A stretch of 64,000 bases of DNA from Thermococcus sp. Lineage in GTDB: Archaea; Methanobacteriota_B; Thermococci; Thermococcales; Thermococcaceae. Shown one piece after another: positions 1 to 8,581 of the stretch (position 1 is the stretch's first letter; the number at the start of each line of letters is the position of its first letter). A program made the translations under genes and the position numbers. The notes beneath the pieces are model-generated. The model saw only the letters and a program-made list of their open reading frames with translations, searched no databases and was not told the DNA's origin. Location: NCBI GenBank assembly GCA_027075325.1, contig JALTBN010000060.1:199179-263178 (forward strand). Reading direction: 5' to 3'.

Positions 1-1
1 C

Positions 2-847
2 GGTCTTCCTGGAAGCAACTTCGAGCGCGACCTCTACACGTTCAGGGCCATCTTCGAGGACTCCCGCTTCAGGCCCGACATGCTCAAGATATACCCGACG
101 CTTGTGACGGCCGACGCTCCCCTCTACGCGTGGTACAAGGCCGGCAAATACAGACCTTACACGACGGAAGAGGCCGTTGAGCTGCTCGTTGAGGCCTACA
201 AGCACTTCCCCAAGTGGGTCCGCGTCATGAGGATCCAGCGCGACATTCCGGCCAAGCTCATAGTTGCTGGAGTGAAGCACTCCAACCTGGGCCAGCTCGT
301 CTTCAACGAGCTCGTGAAGCGCGGGATAAGGCCGAGGGAGATTAGGTTTAGAGAAGTCGGTCACATGATGGAGAAGTTCGGGATAGAGCCGGAGATCGAG
401 CACATTGAGCTCCTCCGCGAGGACTACGACGCCGCCGGCGGAAGGGAGATATTCCTCAGCTTCGAGGACACGAAGAACGACATCCTCATAGGCTTCATCC
501 GCCTGAGGGTTCCGAGCGAGAAGGCTCACAGGAAGGAGATAAACTGCTGTCCTTCGGCGATAGTCAGGGAGCTCCACGTCTACGGCCCGCTCGTGCCGAT
601 AGGTGGCAAACCCAAGTACGAGTGGCAACACCGCGGCTACGGCAGGGAACTGCTCGCCGAGGCGGAGAGGATAGCGAGGGAGGAGTTCGACGTCAGGAAG
701 ATGCTCGTCATAAGCGGCGTCGGCGTGAGGGACTACTACCGGAAGTTCGGCTACCGGAAGAACGGCCCCTACGTTGCCAAGCGGCTCGACAGGGGCTACG
801 CGGACTACGGGCCCGACGGGAAGTTCGACGCCCATTTGAACACGTGA
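2..847 (+). CDS. elp3: Elp3-type tRNA wobble-uridine modification enzyme, C-terminal part
   Basis: The frame is already open at the window edge, so the gene begins upstream and only the last 281 residues are visible. Elp3 combines a radical-SAM domain with a GNAT acetyltransferase domain and starts the carboxymethyl-type modification of U34 in tRNA. The visible part holds the end of the radical-SAM region (GLPGSNFERD, then MLKIYPTLV) and the whole GNAT domain, with the acetyl-CoA loop in QHRGYGRELL and the end motif YYRKFGY. In archaea it acts as a single protein, with no other Elongator subunits. The next gene follows after 9 bases, so the two are probably co-transcribed. Family assignment is firm. 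Confidence 0.93.
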   Translation, partial: GLPGSNFERDLYTFRAIFEDSRFRPDMLKIYPTLVTADAPLYAWYKAGKYRPYTTEEAVELLVEAYKHFPKWVRVMRIQRDIPAKLIVAGVKHSNLGQLVFNELVKRGIRPREIRFREVGHMMEKFGIEPEIEHIELLREDYDAAGGREIFLSFEDTKNDILIGFIRLRVPSEKAHRKEINCCPSAIVRELHVYGPLVPIGGKPKYEWQHRGYGRELLAEAERIAREEFDVRKMLVISGVGVRDYYRKFGYRKNGPYVAKRLDRGYADYGPDGKFDAHLNT

Positions 848-856
848 GGTGGCTCC

Positions 857-1384
857 ATGAGGTTCAAACCCAAACCCTTCACCGAGCCCGTGTCGTTCAA
901 ATGCCTCTACTGCCTCGACTGCTGCAGGGGGAGGCATATCTACCTGACCCTCAGGGACATCGAGAGGATCGCGAGGGCGGGCCACGATCCCCAGGACTTC
1001 GTTACGTTCTCCGTTGAGGGCAATAAAATCCACTTCGTCCTCGCGGTGAGGGAGTGGGACCTCGGCTGCGTCTTCCACGACCCCGAGACCGGGAAGTGCA
1101 CCATCCACGAGGTCAACCCCATAATCTGCCGCATCTACCCCTTCATGGTCTCGAGGAAGCCTCTCGGCGTTGAGGGGGAGCGGCCCTTCGAGTACAAGGG
1201 CGAAAAACTCTGGCTTTACTACGACGAGAGCTGCCCTGGGATAAACGCGGAGGAACCCGAAACCACGATAAGCCCGGAGGAGATAGCGGAGCTGGGCCTC
1301 CAGTTCGAGAGGGAGTTTGAGGGGACGAATATGAGCAGCTTTGCGGAGCTGATAGAGCGGCTTGAAGGGGATGGTGATGGCTGA
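857..1384 (+). CDS. YkgJ-type cysteine cluster protein
   Basis: A 175-residue protein of the YkgJ/zinc- or iron-chelating family (old name UPF0153). The N-terminal cluster CLYCLDCC and the later pair in [11 protein letters not shown] and ICRIYP are the conserved metal-ligand cysteines of this family. The biochemical function is not established; the metal is inferred to be Fe-S or Zn. It follows elp3 closely and overlaps the next gene by 8 bases. GGTGGCTCC before the ATG serves as ribosome binding site. No signal peptide or membrane segment is visible, so it is cytoplasmic. Confidence 0.8.
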   Translation: MRFKPKPFTEPVSFKCLYCLDCCRGRHIYLTLRDIERIARAGHDPQDFVTFSVEGNKIHFVLAVREWDLGCVFHDPETGKCTIHEVNPIICRIYPFMVSRKPLGVEGERPFEYKGEKLWLYYDESCPGINAEEPETTISPEEIAELGLQFEREFEGTNMSSFAELIERLEGDGDG

Positions 1385-1883
1385 GTCCCTCAGGTACAGG
1401 CGCGCTTCATCGTGGGAATACGACTTAATCCTCCGCGAGGCCGAGAAGTACGGCGAGCTCAGGCACCACACCTTCGCGGTGGTTGAGGGCAGGTTCCGCG
1501 ACGTCTACGCCGTGAACGAGAGGGTCTGGGCCGAGATAGAGGGGCTCAGGATGAAGTCCTATGCCTACGGCACCTTCGTCGGCACGATAAAGGTGGATAA
1601 GAACCTCGTGGAGAAGTTCTACCCCAACGTCGAGTTCTTCTATTTCGTGAAGGTCGAGAGGAACTATGCCCTATTGACCCCGAAGGCGGGCTTCCTCTTC
1701 ACGACAGGGAAGGACGTCCCGAGGAGCGGTGTGCGCTCTTACAACTGGCAGGGGACGAAGAAGCTGGTAATCTACGACGAAAATGGGATAATCCTCGGCA
1801 TAGGCAGGATAAACCCAGAGAGCAAAAGGAAGTTCATTCTGAACGTCATCGACATCGGGGAGTTTCTGAGGAGAAACCGCTGA
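1377..1883 (+). CDS. NIP7-like PUA-domain RNA-binding protein
   Basis: A 168-residue protein with an N-terminal alpha/beta part and a C-terminal PUA-type RNA-binding module ([16 protein letters not shown], about residues 130-146). It resembles the archaeal NIP7 group linked to ribosome or rRNA maturation; that role is inferred from the family. ATG at 1377 is chosen over in-frame TTG 1362 and ATG 1371 because the purine run AAGGGG lies about six bases before it. It ends just before the promoter of the KaiC-like gene. Confidence 0.68.
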   Translation: MAESLRYRRASSWEYDLILREAEKYGELRHHTFAVVEGRFRDVYAVNERVWAEIEGLRMKSYAYGTFVGTIKVDKNLVEKFYPNVEFFYFVKVERNYALLTPKAGFLFTTGKDVPRSGVRSYNWQGTKKLVIYDENGIILGIGRINPESKRKFILNVIDIGEFLRRNR

Positions 1884-1904
1884 CTTTTCTTACCCAACGT
1901 AACC

Positions 1905-1912
1905 TTTTTAAG
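1905..1912 (+). promoter_or_regulatory. TATA box of the KaiC-like operon
   Basis: TTTTTAAG at 1905-1912 within AACCTTTTTAAGG is a strong archaeal TATA element. It predicts a start near 1935, about 30 bases before the ATG at 1968. The stretch between holds two copies of GGTAAC (1934-1950) that would lie at the transcript start. Confidence 0.6.
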
Positions 1913-1967
1913 GGGTTTGGGGATAGAACCTAATGGTAACAAAAGGTAACTAAAGGGGGTGATGCCC

Positions 1968-2714
1968 ATGATCAAGCGCGTCCGGACGGGCATCCCAGGG
2001 ATGGACGAGATACTCCAAGGGGGAATTCCAGAGCGGAACGTGGTTCTTCTCAGCGGCGGCCCGGGAACGGGGAAGAGCATCTTCAGCCAGCAGTTCATCT
2101 GGAACGGTCTCCAGATGGGCGAGCCCGGAATCTACGTCGCCCTCGAGGAGCACCCGGTTCAGGTCAGGCAGAACATGGCCGGGTTCGGCTGGGACGTCAG
2201 GAAGTACGAGGAGGAAGGACTGTTCGCAATGGTCGATGCATTCACAGCTGGAATAGGCAAGAGCAAGGAGTACGAGAAGTACATAGTCCACGATTTAACG
2301 GACGTCAGGGAGTTCATAGACGTCCTCAGGACGGCCATTAAGGATCTCAACGCAAAGCGCGTTGTCATCGACTCCGTTACGACGCTCTACATCAACAAGC
2401 CGGCCCTGGCGAGGGGCATCGTCATGCAGCTCAAGAGAGTCTTAGCCGGTCTCGGCGTCACGAGCATCTTCGTCAGCCAGATAAGCGTCGGTGAGCGCGG
2501 CTTCGGTGGGCCGGGAGTCGAACACGGCGTCGACGGCATAATCCGTCTCGATTTGGACGAGATAGACGGAGAGCTGAAGCGCTCTCTGATAGTCTGGAAG
2601 ATGCGCGGGACGAGCCACAGCATGAGGAGGCACCCCTTCGAGATAACCGACAGGGGTATAGTCGTTCACCACGACAAAGTTCTGAAGAGGAAGGGAGTTG
2701 TGGAAACTGAGTGA
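1968..2714 (+). CDS. KaiC-like RecA-superfamily ATPase, single domain
   Basis: A 248-residue KaiC/GvpD-type ATPase with one RecA core. The Walker A motif is GGPGTGKS (about residues 30-37) and a Walker-B-like strand is [19 protein letters not shown] carries the paired glutamates typical of KaiC-type ATPases. Single-domain KaiC homologues are common in archaea and usually of unknown signalling function. GTG 1959 and ATG 1962 are rejected as starts because GGGGGTGAT lies just before ATG 1968. The next gene begins 22 bases downstream and encodes the regulator type usually found beside this ATPase, so the two form an operon. Confidence 0.85.
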   Translation: MIKRVRTGIPGMDEILQGGIPERNVVLLSGGPGTGKSIFSQQFIWNGLQMGEPGIYVALEEHPVQVRQNMAGFGWDVRKYEEEGLFAMVDAFTAGIGKSKEYEKYIVHDLTDVREFIDVLRTAIKDLNAKRVVIDSVTTLYINKPALARGIVMQLKRVLAGLGVTSIFVSQISVGERGFGGPGVEHGVDGIIRLDLDEIDGELKRSLIVWKMRGTSHSMRRHPFEITDRGIVVHHDKVLKRKGVVETE

Positions 2715-2736
2715 AAAACTGAAAGGGGGTGAGAGG

Positions 2737-3240
2737 ATGGAGGTTCCGCTGAACCCGATTGGAAGGGAGGAGATACACAGGCTCGAGAGTGTGCTCCTCT
2801 TCGCGACGCTCTTCAGGCCTGAAGTGATAGAGCTGATAAAGGACCCGGCAGAGAGGCTCACCTGGGTCGACAGCTTGGCGGTTGCTGCTGGAGCGATAGC
2901 CAGGGAGAAGGCCGGCATGACCGTTTCAGAGATAGCGGAAGAGCTTGGCAGGACCGAGGCAACCATCAGGAAGCACCTCAAGGGCGAGACCAAGGCAGGC
3001 CAGCTCGTCAGGGAGACCTACGAGCAGATAAAGGCGGGCAAGCTCGATGAACTCGTCAGGAACATCGAGATATTAGCTGGCGGCGGGAAACTCGTTCCAG
3101 AAGAGGAGTGCAGGAAGCTCGAGGAGAAAGTCAGAGAGCTTGAGGAGGAGAACCGCGAGCTGAAGGCCAAGGTCGAGAACGTCAGGAAAATCCTGGACGA
3201 CGCCCTTGAGAGGGTAAAAGAAATAGAAAAGCTGCTGTGA
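2737..3240 (+). CDS. Near-KaiC HTH regulatory protein with C-terminal coiled coil
   Basis: A 167-residue protein. Residues about 55-85 (MTVSEIAEELGRTEATIRKH) form a helix-turn-helix. The C-terminal third (EECRKLEEKVRELEEENREL onward) is a heptad-rich coiled coil. It matches the 'probable regulatory domain near KaiC' family that pairs with single-domain KaiC ATPases. A DNA-binding or partner-binding adaptor role is inferred, not shown. The start is ATG 2737, preceded by GGGGGTGAG. An upstream in-frame start at 2698 would overlap the ATPase gene and lacks such a site. Confidence 0.75.
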   Translation: MEVPLNPIGREEIHRLESVLLFATLFRPEVIELIKDPAERLTWVDSLAVAAGAIAREKAGMTVSEIAEELGRTEATIRKHLKGETKAGQLVRETYEQIKAGKLDELVRNIEILAGGGKLVPEEECRKLEEKVRELEEENRELKAKVENVRKILDDALERVKEIEKLL

Positions 3241-3245
3241 GCCTC

Positions 3246-3674
3246 TTAACCCTTTCCGTTTGTTCTGTTGAGGGCTTCTTCCCACGTCATGATCATGTGG
3301 GTGTAGGTGTTGTCGTCCTCGTATATGCCGCGCTTTATCTCGGAGACGTGGGCGTACTTGGCGCCGATTTTGTCAAGGATGTAGTCGGTGGCAGCCTCAG
3401 GGTCTGCCTTTGTGCCGCATGTGTAGACGTCTATTGCGGCGTACCCGTTCTCCGGCCAGGTGTGTATCGAGAGGTGGCTCTCTGCGACGACGACCATCCC
3501 GCTGACGCCGGTTGGGGAGAACTTGAAGAAGTGGGTCATCTTAACTTCCATCTTACCTATCTTTGCGGCCTCAAGGAATATCTCCCTGAGCTTGTTAGCG
3601 TCACTGAGTATCTCGGGATCGCAACCTGCAGCCTCAACCACGTAGTGAAAACCTATCGTCTCTATCTCGCTCAT
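3246..3674 (-). CDS. speD: S-adenosylmethionine decarboxylase proenzyme
   Basis: Makes decarboxylated SAM, the aminopropyl donor for polyamine synthesis. This is the short prokaryotic class 1B proenzyme (142 residues). The autocleavage site is the Glu-Ser bond in VVAESHLSIHTWPE, where the serine becomes the pyruvoyl cofactor. The cysteine in DVYTCGT is the expected proton donor. Start ATG 3674 is chosen because AGGTGA lies five bases upstream, while GTG 3683 overlaps that site. It is convergent with the near-KaiC gene (5-base gap). Confidence 0.95.
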   Translation of the reverse strand: MSEIETIGFHYVVEAAGCDPEILSDANKLREIFLEAAKIGKMEVKMTHFFKFSPTGVSGMVVVAESHLSIHTWPENGYAAIDVYTCGTKADPEAATDYILDKIGAKYAHVSEIKRGIYEDDNTYTHMIMTWEEALNRTNGKG

Positions 3675-3707
3675 GGTCCTCACCTGTCTCCTTACTGTGG
3701 GCTTCCC

Positions 3708-3733
3708 TTTTTAAACTTAAGCCCCAATTGGGG
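3708..3733 (-). promoter_or_regulatory. speD TATA box with adjacent perfect palindrome
   Basis: On the minus strand GTTTAAAAA (3708-3716) is a TATA box about 35 bases before the speD start codon. Directly upstream is the perfect 12-base palindrome CCCCAATTGGGG (3722-3733), in the position of the TFB site or an activator/repressor site. Its regulatory role is inference. Confidence 0.5.
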
Positions 3734-3976
3734 AGAGAGTAACCGCCCTTTCCAGGTTTTATCGACTTTGAACAGTCTGGGAATTCAATGAGATATAATG
3801 TGGTCGTCGTTTTGCTTCTATACGGCTGGTTGAAGGGAAAAATTGATTTTCCGATTTTTTGCCCTCCTGCTTTTTTTGTTGTCGGTCTCTTGCTGGGAAT
3901 CAGTGGACCACTAATTTTAAAACTGCGGCCCTTCATTATGGGTAGAGGGAATTCAATCGGAGTGTTCCCAGTGCTG
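3734..3976. other. Intergenic stretch between speD and secF
   Basis: Together with the speD promoter and the secF leader this leaves about 335 bases without a convincing gene. It holds an exact 11-base direct repeat GGGAATTCAAT at 3779-3789 and 3947-3957, and AT-rich blocks including CTAATTTTAAAAC near 3911-3923. A hydrophobic 82-codon frame at 3788-4036 runs into secF and lacks a ribosome binding site; it is not called. Confidence 0.5.
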
Positions 3977-3983
3977 TTTAAAG
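3977..3983 (+). promoter_or_regulatory. secFD TATA box
   Basis: TTTAAAG at 3977-3983 predicts transcription from about 4005, giving a leader of only a few bases before the secF ATG at 4011. Confidence 0.5.
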
Positions 3984-4010
3984 AATCCAAAAATTTCGAG
4001 GGGTGTTACT

Positions 4011-4952
4011 ATGGCCTCAAAGAAGAAGGTTCGTGAAAAAGACGGCCTCTCAAGTGGGGAGAGGTTTCTCAACGAGAAACGGAGGAGGCTCTCCTTCCTT
4101 GTTAAAATGGAACCCAGGAAGATGGTGCTCTACCCACTGATAATCTTTTTGATAGCGGCCCTCATTCTGGCGGTTCACCCGCCGGAGAAGGGAATCGACC
4201 TCAAGGGAGGAGTGGTCATTACCATTTACAATGTCAATGCGAATCCGGACGACGTGGCTTCGTACGTCCACCAGAAAACTGGAATCTCTGTTCACGCAGA
4301 GAGCTTCAAATACCTCAGTGGCACTACAGGGATAAGGCTTTACGCCCCGGCAGGTGCAAATTCCGATGTTATTGTGTCCGCTCTGAAGGAGAAATATCCC
4401 AACGCGGAGATAACCCCAATGACGGTCGACCCGACGTTCGGTAGGATAGCTCAGAAGCAGGGAATAAAAGCAATCATCTACGCGTTCCTTGGGATGGCGG
4501 TCGTCGTGTTCCTGTTCTTCAGGGATCTCGTCCCCTCGGGAACCATAATATTCTCTGCCTTCTCGGACATGGTGATAGCGCTCGCCACGATGGGGCTCCT
4601 CGGGATCAACCTAACCACCGCAACCATAGCCGCCCTTCTCATGCTCATAGGTTACACCGTCGACAGCAACATCCTCCTGACCACTAGGCTCCTCAAGAGG
4701 AAGGAGGACACCCCCGAGGAAGCTTACCTGTCCGCGGTCTCGACGGGTTTCACGATGAGCACTACCACTCTTGGGGCCCTCTTCGTCCTGTGGCTTGTCT
4801 CGACCTCGGAAGTTATAGACAACATCACCATCGTTCTCATATTCGGTCTCCTCGCGGACTTCATGAACACCTGGATACTGAACGCGGGTGTCCTGAGGTG
4901 GTACATCTCAAGCCCGCTTCACTTCAGCATAAAGCTTGGGAGGGGTAAGTGA
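4011..4952 (+). CDS. secF: Protein-export membrane protein SecF
   Basis: SecF works with SecD in late steps of Sec-dependent protein export. The 313-residue protein has TM1 at about residues 43-60, a short periplasmic-type domain after HPPEKGIDLKGG, and a C-terminal block of five membrane segments. The family motif with an Asp in a membrane helix is in LLMLIGYTVDSNILLTTR. Archaea place secF before secD, as here. Its stop overlaps the secD start by one base (TGATG), so the two are translationally coupled. Confidence 0.95.
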   Translation: MASKKKVREKDGLSSGERFLNEKRRRLSFLVKMEPRKMVLYPLIIFLIAALILAVHPPEKGIDLKGGVVITIYNVNANPDDVASYVHQKTGISVHAESFKYLSGTTGIRLYAPAGANSDVIVSALKEKYPNAEITPMTVDPTFGRIAQKQGIKAIIYAFLGMAVVVFLFFRDLVPSGTIIFSAFSDMVIALATMGLLGINLTTATIAALLMLIGYTVDSNILLTTRLLKRKEDTPEEAYLSAVSTGFTMSTTTLGALFVLWLVSTSEVIDNITIVLIFGLLADFMNTWILNAGVLRWYISSPLHFSIKLGRGK

Positions 4953-6526
4953 TGGCGAGACGCAGAAAGAGCCTCAAGAAGCTCCTCCTTAACTGGAGGG
5001 TTCTCCTGCTCATCCTGTTCCTCGTCGGCTCACTGGCTTCAATAGCGGCCTACGGCCTGACGTACGGTATAGACATAGGCGGCGGTGTTGCACTGGTTGC
5101 GAAGCCCGATCACCCCGTTAGCGGCGACACGGTCAACGGGATAATCACATCCCTGCAGAACAGGGTAAACACCTTCGGTATCAAGGACATCTCGATAGAG
5201 GCCCAGCATGAGTCAGAAACCGGTGAGACCCTCTTCGTCATAAAGGTCGCCAACGTCACCCTTGAGGAAGCGAAGCAGATAAAGAACATAATAGAGAGCC
5301 AGGGTGTCCTCTACCTTGAGTTCGATGGGAAGGTCTTCGCCACCGGTTCAGACGTTACCGTCCCCTCCGGTCAGTACGGTCTGGATCTTCAGAAGGGACC
5401 GACCAACTGGCGCGTTGGCTTCCAGCTCTCCGACAAGGCTCAGAACAACTTCAAGAAGATTGCCTCCCACAAGGTCGGCTGGCCCGTTGACATCTTCCTT
5501 GACCCGCCCGTTAACTCCCTCATGGTCGTTTCACCCCAGGTCTACCAGGAGCTTCAGGACGTCAACGCCTTCAACGGTGAGGCGGGTGTCCAGGCCCCGA
5601 CCCTCCTTGAGAGGATTCAGGAAGCCCTCAACATAACCGTCATCCAGTACTCCAACCAGACCCCGGAGGAGATAGTTAACAACGCCACCGCACTTAACAA
5701 GACAGCCATAATCTTGGCCGATGTCCCCAAGGGCATCTACAGCAACGTGAGCAGTATTGTAAAGAACGACAACCTCAAGATAGCAGTCTCGTATTACACC
5801 CCCCAGAACGGCGAGGATTATCCCTCTTTTGTCAGGAGGGTACTCCACCTCTACGGTCCGTATTCCCTTGCCTTTGACCCCGCAGAGGGCAACCAGGCCC
5901 AGCTTGAGATAACAGGTGGAGCCGCCACCAAAGAGGCCGCACTTGATGAGGCCAAGATGATGTACGCCGTCCTCAGGAGCGGTTCTCTGGCCGTTAAGCT
6001 CCACGTCATAAGCGAGCAGTACATCTCCCCGACCCTCGGTCAGGACTTCAAGAAGCAGGCTGGGATAGCAGGACTGGGAGCCCTCATAGCCGTCCTCCTC
6101 ATAGTCTACTTCCACTACAGGCGCTGGAAAATAGCCATACCCGTTGCGAGCACGAGTCTGTTCGAGGTTACCATAATCCTTGGAATAGCCGCCCTTATCC
6201 ACTGGAACCTCGACCTCCCGAGTATCGCGGGTATCATAGCCGCCATAGGTACGGGAGTCGACCAGCAGGTTGTTATAACCGACGAACTCCTTGGAGGCAC
6301 CGGCTCCGTCCTCAGGAGAAGCACGCTCAGTAGGATGGCCAGGGCTTTCTTCGTTATCCTTGCCTCAGCGACGACCACGATAGTTGCAATGAGCTTCCTC
6401 CTCATCTACTTCGTTGGTACCCTCAAGGGATTCGCTGTGACCACCATACTCGGTGTCCTCGTTGGAATACTCGTTACCAGGCCAGCGTACGCCGAGATAG
6501 CCAAATACCTCCTCACGGAGGGCTGA
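4952..6526 (+). CDS. secD: Protein-export membrane protein SecD
   Basis: SecD has 524 residues: TM1 near residues 15-35, the GIDIGGGVALV strand motif, a large extracytoplasmic P1-type domain (about 45-360), and five C-terminal membrane segments starting at GIAGLGALIAVLLIVY. The membrane Asp motif is IAAIGTGVDQQVVITDE. Archaea lack SecA, so this complex must act with SecYEG and the proton gradient or another energy source. ATG 4952 is used rather than GTG 4949 because the one-base overlap with the secF stop is the common coupling arrangement. Confidence 0.95.
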   Translation: MARRRKSLKKLLLNWRVLLLILFLVGSLASIAAYGLTYGIDIGGGVALVAKPDHPVSGDTVNGIITSLQNRVNTFGIKDISIEAQHESETGETLFVIKVANVTLEEAKQIKNIIESQGVLYLEFDGKVFATGSDVTVPSGQYGLDLQKGPTNWRVGFQLSDKAQNNFKKIASHKVGWPVDIFLDPPVNSLMVVSPQVYQELQDVNAFNGEAGVQAPTLLERIQEALNITVIQYSNQTPEEIVNNATALNKTAIILADVPKGIYSNVSSIVKNDNLKIAVSYYTPQNGEDYPSFVRRVLHLYGPYSLAFDPAEGNQAQLEITGGAATKEAALDEAKMMYAVLRSGSLAVKLHVISEQYISPTLGQDFKKQAGIAGLGALIAVLLIVYFHYRRWKIAIPVASTSLFEVTIILGIAALIHWNLDLPSIAGIIAAIGTGVDQQVVITDELLGGTGSVLRRSTLSRMARAFFVILASATTTIVAMSFLLIYFVGTLKGFAVTTILGVLVGILVTRPAYAEIAKYLLTEG

Positions 6527-6568
6527 TTTTCTTTTCTTTACTTCCTGACAATTGCAGCGGTGATGGGT

Positions 6569-7246
6569 ATGTTCGTGATAATAATGGGTGCCGGCCGCGT
6601 TGGTTACCTCGTGGCCAAACTGCTTGAAGAGGATGGCCACGACGTTACCGTCATCGAGCAGGATGGGGAAAGGGCCAAGGAACTGTCCCTTCTCATAAAC
6701 GGCCTCGTCATTGAAGGAGATGCCACAGACCCCAAGACCCTTGAGGAGGCCAACATAAAGCAGGCTGATGCCTTCGCAGCTTTAACCGGCAAGGACGATG
6801 CAAACATACTCGCCTGTATCCTGGCCAAGAACCTCAATCCCGACACATACACCGCCCTCAGGATAAGCAACCCCAAGAACAAGAGGATTTTCGAAGCGGT
6901 TGAAGACCTGCGGAAGTACTTTAACTTCATAATCTCACCGGAGGAAATAGCCGCCGAGTACATATCCAGGAACCTCTCCAATCCGGGCTTTGACAGGGTT
7001 CTCTTCCCGCGTGAGGGGGCGGAGATAGTCCGCTTTGAGATAACCCCTGACAGCTGGGTGGCTGGGAAGACCGTTCGCGAGCTTATACTCCCCAAGGACT
7101 CCCTCATCGTAGCCGTTTATGATAAGAAGGGGAACCTGATAATCCCCTCCGGAGACACGAAGCTCCCCGAGGAGGGCTCCCTCATAGTCTTCGGCAAGAC
7201 CGGCGTCCTTGACGAGGTTAAGGAAATATTCGAAAGAAGGAAGTGA
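6569..7246 (+). CDS. trkA: TrkA-type K+ transport regulator (RCK_N + RCK_C)
   Basis: A 225-residue cytoplasmic regulatory subunit of Trk/Ktr potassium transporters. The NAD-binding Rossmann motif is GAGRVGYLVAKLL at the N-terminus, with the acidic strand-2 end VIEQD. RCK_C follows from about residue 140 (GAEIVRFEITPDSWVAGKTV). No Trk membrane subunit lies in the window, so the partner is encoded elsewhere. Start ATG 6569 has GGTGAT four bases upstream; ATG 6563 and GTG 6560 overlap that site. It ends one base before the stop codon of the convergent acetyl-CoA synthetase gene. Confidence 0.88.
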   Translation: MFVIIMGAGRVGYLVAKLLEEDGHDVTVIEQDGERAKELSLLINGLVIEGDATDPKTLEEANIKQADAFAALTGKDDANILACILAKNLNPDTYTALRISNPKNKRIFEAVEDLRKYFNFIISPEEIAAEYISRNLSNPGFDRVLFPREGAEIVRFEITPDSWVAGKTVRELILPKDSLIVAVYDKKGNLIIPSGDTKLPEEGSLIVFGKTGVLDEVKEIFERRK

Positions 7247-8581
7247 TCACCTCATAGACAGCCACCTTAAGGCCCTTGCGGCCCTTTCCGGGGTCGTGAA
7301 GTTCTTTATCCCCTTTTCCTCCAGGAGTTCAACGCCTCTCCCGACCAGCTCCCCGGCCATGAAGTTCACAACTACGGGCTTGCTGCACTCTGCCTCAATT
7401 ACGGCCTTCGCTATCTCTCCGCTCGGTATGAATATCGGCGGGACGCAGATTACAAGAATGGAGTCGACGTTCTCATCCTTACAGACAGTCTCAATGGTTC
7501 TCTTATAACGGTCGTAGTCGGCGTCCGCTATGAGGTCTACCGGGTTCCTCACGGAGCACTGTGGCGGAAGGAATGATTTAAGTGCCTCGACGGTTTTATC
7601 GTCAAGCCTAGCTATCTCCAGGCCAAGCCTCTCGATCTTGTCCGTTGCCAGGACACCCGGCCCGCCGGAGTTGGTTATGACCGCAACGCGTTTTCCTGCC
7701 CTTTCGTACATCTCGAAGGCTTTGGCCGCATCGAAGACCTCCTCCATTTCCTCAACCTCTATCGCCCCGGCCTGCCTGAATGCTGCTCTGTAGATTTCAT
7801 AGCTTCCCGCGAGAGAACCGGTATGGGAGGCTACAGCTTTGGCACCGCTCGCGCTCTTTCCTGCCTTGAGTATTATGACCGGCTTTTTGGAGGAAGCATA
7901 GCGGAGGGCCTTCAGGAAGCGCCTCCCGTCCTTAACGCCCTCTATGTAGAGGGCAATCACTTTGGTATTCTCATCGTCGGCGAAGTACTCCAAAAAGTCG
8001 CTCTCGTTCAGATCTGCCGCGTTTCCGTAGGAGACGAACGCGGAGAAGCCAACCTTTTCCTCGTTTCCCATCGCGAGGGCAGCACCCCCAAAGGCACCGC
8101 TCTGGCTTATCAATGCCAACCCGCCGGGTTTGACGCGAACCTCGAAGGAGCCGAAGAACTTCCCGTGCACTCCAAAGACCCCGGCGCAGTTGGGGCCGAT
8201 TAGCCTTACCCCGTGTTTTCTGGCCCTCTCTACCAGTTCCCTCTCAAGCTCCCAGTTTCCGACCTCTGAAAAGCCAGCGCTTATGACAATGGCGCCTTCG
8301 ATTAGAGGCCCTATCTCATCAACCAAAGACGGAACGATTTTGGCAGGAACCGCGATTATGGCCGTGTCAACGGGTTCCTCAAGTGCCGTTTTGATTTCAA
8401 ACCTCCTTCCGGCTGCTTCAACGCTTCCGCCCCTTGGGTTCACGGGAATTAGCTTTCCTTCAAATCCCCCTTCAACAACGTTTCTCAGGATTTCGTACGC
8501 TATCGCCCCCGGTTTGAAAGACCCGAAGATGGCAACACTCTCGGGATAGAAAAACTGGTCAAGGTTCACCTTTCCTTCCAT
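7247..8581 (-). CDS. acdA: Acetyl-CoA synthetase (ADP-forming), alpha subunit
   Basis: ADP-forming acyl-CoA synthetases convert acyl-CoA + ADP + Pi to acid + CoA + ATP, the main substrate-level ATP step of sugar and peptide fermentation in Thermococcales. The 444-residue chain has the CoA-binding domain (SVAIFGS, PVNPRGG) followed by two ligase-CoA domains. The phosphorylated histidine is expected in VASHTGSLAG. The beta (ATP-grasp) subunit is not adjacent; these archaea carry several alpha isoforms that share beta subunits encoded elsewhere. Which acid this isoform prefers cannot be read. Start ATG 8581 follows GAGGAGGTGG. Confidence 0.9.
   Translation of the reverse strand: MEGKVNLDQFFYPESVAIFGSFKPGAIAYEILRNVVEGGFEGKLIPVNPRGGSVEAAGRRFEIKTALEEPVDTAIIAVPAKIVPSLVDEIGPLIEGAIVISAGFSEVGNWELERELVERARKHGVRLIGPNCAGVFGVHGKFFGSFEVRVKPGGLALISQSGAFGGAALAMGNEEKVGFSAFVSYGNAADLNESDFLEYFADDENTKVIALYIEGVKDGRRFLKALRYASSKKPVIILKAGKSASGAKAVASHTGSLAGSYEIYRAAFRQAGAIEVEEMEEVFDAAKAFEMYERAGKRVAVITNSGGPGVLATDKIERLGLEIARLDDKTVEALKSFLPPQCSVRNPVDLIADADYDRYKRTIETVCKDENVDSILVICVPPIFIPSGEIAKAVIEAECSKPVVVNFMAGELVGRGVELLEEKGIKNFTTPERAARALRWLSMR

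Noticed and set aside
3788..4036. Hydrophobic 82-codon frame upstream of secF
   Set aside because: It has no ribosome binding site, crosses the secF TATA box and runs into the start of secF in another frame. It looks like chance translation of AT-rich intergenic DNA.
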